64,000 nucleotides of DNA from Peribacillus sp. Bi96 (lineage in GTDB: Bacteria; Bacillota; Bacilli; Bacillales; DSM-1321), in NCBI RefSeq assembly GCF_918698115.1, contig NZ_CAKKLV010000002.1, forward strand, positions 124,001 to 188,000. The letters are read 5' to 3'. Below the pieces are notes generated by a model. The model was not told where the DNA came from. It did no database searches and saw nothing but the letters and a program-made list of their open reading frames with translations. Both the position numbers and the translations under genes were made by a program. This document shows, piece by piece, positions 61,429-64,000 of the stretch. Within the stretch, counting starts at the first letter, position 1. Every line of letters begins with the position of its first letter.

Positions 61429-62136
61429 GTGTTGGATTTTTTAACTGGTGAATTTATTTCAGGACTTTTAGCAATCATTATGATAGATTTGGTTCTTGCT
61501 GGTGATAATGCTATCCTTATTGGATTGGCTGCAAGAAAGTTACCAAAAGATCAGCAAAAAAAGGTGATAATTTGGGGAGCTGTCGGGGCAATCGTGATCA
61601 GGATCATAGCAACGCTGTTGGTTGTTGTAATCTTAAAGGTGCCTGGACTGCATTTAATAGGGGGATTACTTCTTGTATGGATAGCTTATAAGCTCCTTAT
61701 CGATGAAGATGAACCTGATTTAAAGCCTGCGGATTCCATGTGGGCTGCCATTAAAACTATCATTATTGCAGATGCCTTGATGGGATTGGATAATGTCCTG
61801 GCTGTAGCAGGTGCTTCTCATGGTAACTTCACTTTAGTGGTAATCGGTTTACTCGTATCTATTCCAGTAGTGATGTATGGAAGTACTTTGATATTGAAAC
61901 TGATCGAACGTTTCCCATTCATTATAATTATTGGTGCGGGAATACTAGGCTGGACAGCCGCTAAAATGATCGTAGCTGAACCTTTCATGCACAACTATTT
62001 TGATAATCCTTTCTTGAAATATGGATTTGAAGCTTTAGTAGTGATCGGGATACTAGTGGCCGGAACTACGAGACAGAAAAAAGTAGAAAAAGAAAAAGCG
62101 AACAGAGATAAAATGCAAATCGAACGAAATGGATAA
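61429..62136 (+). CDS. ykoY: TerC-family membrane protein (YkoY-like)
   Basis: The 235-residue protein has about seven helices and the family's acidic membrane motifs MIDLVLAGDNAILIGLA and DALMGLDNVLAVAG, which coordinate metal. B. subtilis YkoY and relatives export Mn2+ and help metallate secreted proteins. It starts at GTG 61429 (or TTG 61432) after AAAGGAGG. The Mn2+-type riboswitch upstream supports manganese-dependent expression. Confidence 0.9.
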   Translation: MLDFLTGEFISGLLAIIMIDLVLAGDNAILIGLAARKLPKDQQKKVIIWGAVGAIVIRIIATLLVVVILKVPGLHLIGGLLLVWIAYKLLIDEDEPDLKPADSMWAAIKTIIIADALMGLDNVLAVAGASHGNFTLVVIGLLVSIPVVMYGSTLILKLIERFPFIIIIGAGILGWTAAKMIVAEPFMHNYFDNPFLKYGFEALVVIGILVAGTTRQKKVEKEKANRDKMQIERNG

Positions 62137-62144
62137 TGTGTGGC

Positions 62145-62182
62145 AAAAAGGGACTTTTCGATAATGAAAGGTCTCTTTTTTT
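62145..62182 (+). terminator. intrinsic terminator of the TerC gene
   Basis: AAAAGGGACTTTTC pairs with GAAAGGTCTCTTTTTTT around GATAAT. The stretch 62183-62520 holds no supported gene. Confidence 0.85.
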
Positions 62183-62537
62183 AATATAACTGCAAAAGGA
62201 GAAGCTGCTAAACCGGTACAACTAATCCAATGATATAAACGGTGGTTGTTAAGACGATACTAAATTAATATTTCCTTTATTAACCATGAAAGGGTAAGAT
62301 ACTTGTATCCTTCGCAGTTTTTTGAGCGAAATGTAATGGAGGATCGACTGATTGAAGGAGAATATAAAGTATAACAGGGGCAGTAAAAACTCAATCTTCA
62401 TTTGAATATTTTTTTTTGAGCGCCATGCATACAAAACGACGAACACAATGTAACTCCAACCCCTTCGTTTTTAACCTTATTTTGAATAATGGAGAAAAGG
62501 ATAATAGTTTTAATAATCATGCTAAGGAGTGAATGCA

Positions 62538-63308
62538 ATGAAAGAAAAAATAGTAGAAGAGTTAATGAGTATTGAAGAAACCTATGATGTAAAAGTATTG
62601 TACGCTTGTGAATCCGGAAGTCGTGCATGGGAATTTCCATCAAAAGATAGCGATTACGATGTTAGGTTTATCTATATACATAAAAAAGATTGGTATTTGT
62701 CAATTGATAAAAAAAGAGATGTAATCGAACTGCCGATTAATGATTTATTGGATATTAACGGATGGGAACTAACTAAAGCTTTACGTTTATATAGAAAATC
62801 CAACCCGCCACTACTCGAATGGTTAAACTCAGGGATTGTATATTATACCTCTTATTCTGTAATTGACAAGATGAAGGAAATGAGCAGCCAGGTTTATTTA
62901 CCTACCGCAGCTTTATATCACTACTTGAATATGGCCAAGGGGAATCATAGAGACTATTTGCAGAATGAACAGGTAAAAATCAAAAAGTATTTTTATGTTT
63001 TACGCCCAATACTAGCTTGCAAATGGATCGAAAAATATAACACGATCCCTCCATTAGAATTTCCGTTATTATTGGAAGAAATCATTCCGGACGGTCAATT
63101 AAAAACTGAAATCAGAAAATTATTAGCGAGAAAAATAAGTGGTGAAGAGTTAGACCTTGAACCTAGAATTGATGTTATTAATGAATTTTTGGAAAATGAA
63201 ATAGAACATTTGACCAACTATGTTAAAACAATAGATATTAAAGTAGAAGATCCGACAGAGGCATTAGACCAACTATTTAAAGCAGCATTAGCGGAAGTTT
63301 GGAAATAA
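62538..63308 (+). CDS. ycgL: YcgL-like predicted nucleotidyltransferase
   Basis: The protein has 256 residues from ATG 62538, with AAGGAG 8 nt upstream; GTG 62529 overlaps that site. The nucleotidyltransferase motif CESGSRAWEF-PSKDSDYDVRF gives the GS...DxD triad for metal and nucleotide. The C-terminal helical part matches the YcgL/COG3541 family. Related proteins are minimal nucleotidyltransferases, some phage-encoded; target unknown. The gene is single. Confidence 0.82.
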   Translation: MKEKIVEELMSIEETYDVKVLYACESGSRAWEFPSKDSDYDVRFIYIHKKDWYLSIDKKRDVIELPINDLLDINGWELTKALRLYRKSNPPLLEWLNSGIVYYTSYSVIDKMKEMSSQVYLPTAALYHYLNMAKGNHRDYLQNEQVKIKKYFYVLRPILACKWIEKYNTIPPLEFPLLLEEIIPDGQLKTEIRKLLARKISGEELDLEPRIDVINEFLENEIEHLTNYVKTIDIKVEDPTEALDQLFKAALAEVWK

Positions 63309-63379
63309 CCCCGATCATCTTCAATTTAGAAGTTGCTAATTTGACTTTGTAAGTAGGTAATTTTAATGAAACTCTCTCT

Positions 63380-63412
63380 AAACCAATTGCCTCCATGCAA
63401 TTGGTTCTTTGT
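63380..63412 (+). terminator. intrinsic terminator of ycgL
   Basis: AACCAATTGC (63381-63390) is exactly complementary to GCAATTGGTT (63397-63406), then CTTTGTTT. Confidence 0.75.
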
Positions 63413-63540
63413 TTATATCCAAACTTACTTACCTACATTGGCTGGAGCTGGATTTTTTTTATATAGATTAAGGATACTTGGCCAAATTAATCAATTAAGA
63501 TGAGAAAGACAGCCTTACCTCGGAGGCACAAAATTTAAAA

Positions 63541-63690
63541 ATGGAATTACAAGTAAACTTAAATAGATGGATAAGCTATAAAGGTTGCAATGGGTGTATT
63601 GCTAAAGTAGAAGCTGATAAGTTAGATGTTAAATGGGAAAAGAATTTGCAGAAGTTAAAGTCATGGGAAAGTGTTAACGAAAGTTTTTAA
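63541..63690 (+). CDS. doubtful 49-residue ORF
   Basis: ATG 63541 opens a frame reading MELQVNLNRWISYKGCNGC and an amphipathic Lys/Glu-rich helix, ending at 63690. The frame is also open upstream to 63499 without a start codon. GGAGG at 63523 is too far for a normal start. It may be a remnant of a longer gene. The remaining sequence to 64000 holds no gene I can support. Confidence 0.25.
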   Translation: MELQVNLNRWISYKGCNGCIAKVEADKLDVKWEKNLQKLKSWESVNESF

Positions 63691-64000
63691 CTACACACTT
63701 TTATAAAAAAAGTAATCTTAAATCAGTAGAATAATAAAGGGTAATCTTTGCCTTCAGTTAGTATTTTTTTAGTTAAAATCTGAATTTTCTGTTATAATTA
63801 CATTATATAAATGAACCCTTTAGTCATTGAAATTGTAAACTTCCATAATGTTTTCATGAAGGATGACGGAACAATAAAAAGACACATGGATATTCCTCGG
63901 AGGGCTCATTAATATATTTCAATATTAGTATAAAATTGGTGTACTAAAAGCGGTACCATTCAAATGGACTTCAGTCTAGCTTCATGGTTTTTGTGGTATA

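Overview
The window looks like a chromosomal segment of a low-GC, endospore-forming Bacillaceae. The gene repertoire resembles Peribacillus / the Bacillus simplex group, but this is inferred from gene families and not from a database match. Supporting signs are strong AGGAGG-type ribosome binding sites, frequent TTG/GTG starts, S-box and yybP-ykoY riboswitches, and many genes with recognisable B. subtilis counterparts (ykuS, mmuPM, ansR-ansA, yueD, ygaD-like, yjmCD, uxuA, kdgR, ykoY, ycgL). No rRNA, tRNA, CRISPR array or intact insertion sequence was seen.

Layout. 0-4.2 kb: small spore-type proteins, ykuS, an OsmC peroxiredoxin, and a compact polyhydroxyalkanoate operon (SDR reductase, PhaR-like subunit, PhaC). 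4.2-8.3 kb: a quinone/electrophile-resistance block (Frm2-like nitroreductase; two ring-cleaving dioxygenases, an MhqD-type hydrolase and a flavin reductase). Its promoter carries two MhqR-type operators. 8.4-11 kb: S-box-controlled S-methylmethionine uptake and use (mmuP-mmuM). 11.2-14.2 kb: ansR/ansA with AnsR-type operators, followed by two decayed genes, ansB reduced to a frameshifted C-terminus and glpT with its middle deleted. 14.5-23.5 kb: housekeeping and envelope genes (YjgB-like, CoxG-like, CstR, cardiolipin synthase, benzil reductase, LysM-GH18 spore hydrolase, MFS exporter, ABC exporter).

23.7-41.1 kb is the accessory part and the most interesting region. It encodes a three-gene route from UDP-GlcNAc to an L-configured 2-acetamido-2,6-dideoxy sugar, further sugar-nucleotide epimerases and four glycosyltransferases. 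It also encodes a PAPS-dependent sulfotransferase and, about 2.4 kb further on, a TauE-type sulfur-anion transporter, APS kinase and ATP sulfurylase with no PAPS reductase. Two secreted or surface-type proteins lie among them: a YadA-head-like repeat protein with an intramolecular-chaperone (peptidase G2) domain, and a small beta-rich protein. SigmaK-like promoters precede some of these genes. I read the region as a locus for a sulfated glycan, probably on the spore surface. That assignment is inference.

41.2-47.2 kb: DUF2089/SHOCT-type regulatory proteins, an HPP-family membrane protein, two lipoproteins (ankyrin and double DUF4822) and an EamA transporter. 47.5-61.1 kb: a hexuronate/aldonate catabolic locus (kdgK, yjmC, yjmD, kdgA, uxuA, uxuB, kdgR, an ExuT-type transporter, an AraC regulator, uxaA, a second MDR dehydrogenase, uxaB) without uxaC. 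It has three copies of a LacI-type operator and one cre-like site. 61.2-64 kb: an Mn2+-type yybP-ykoY riboswitch ahead of a TerC-family gene, a YcgL-like nucleotidyltransferase, and a largely gene-free end.
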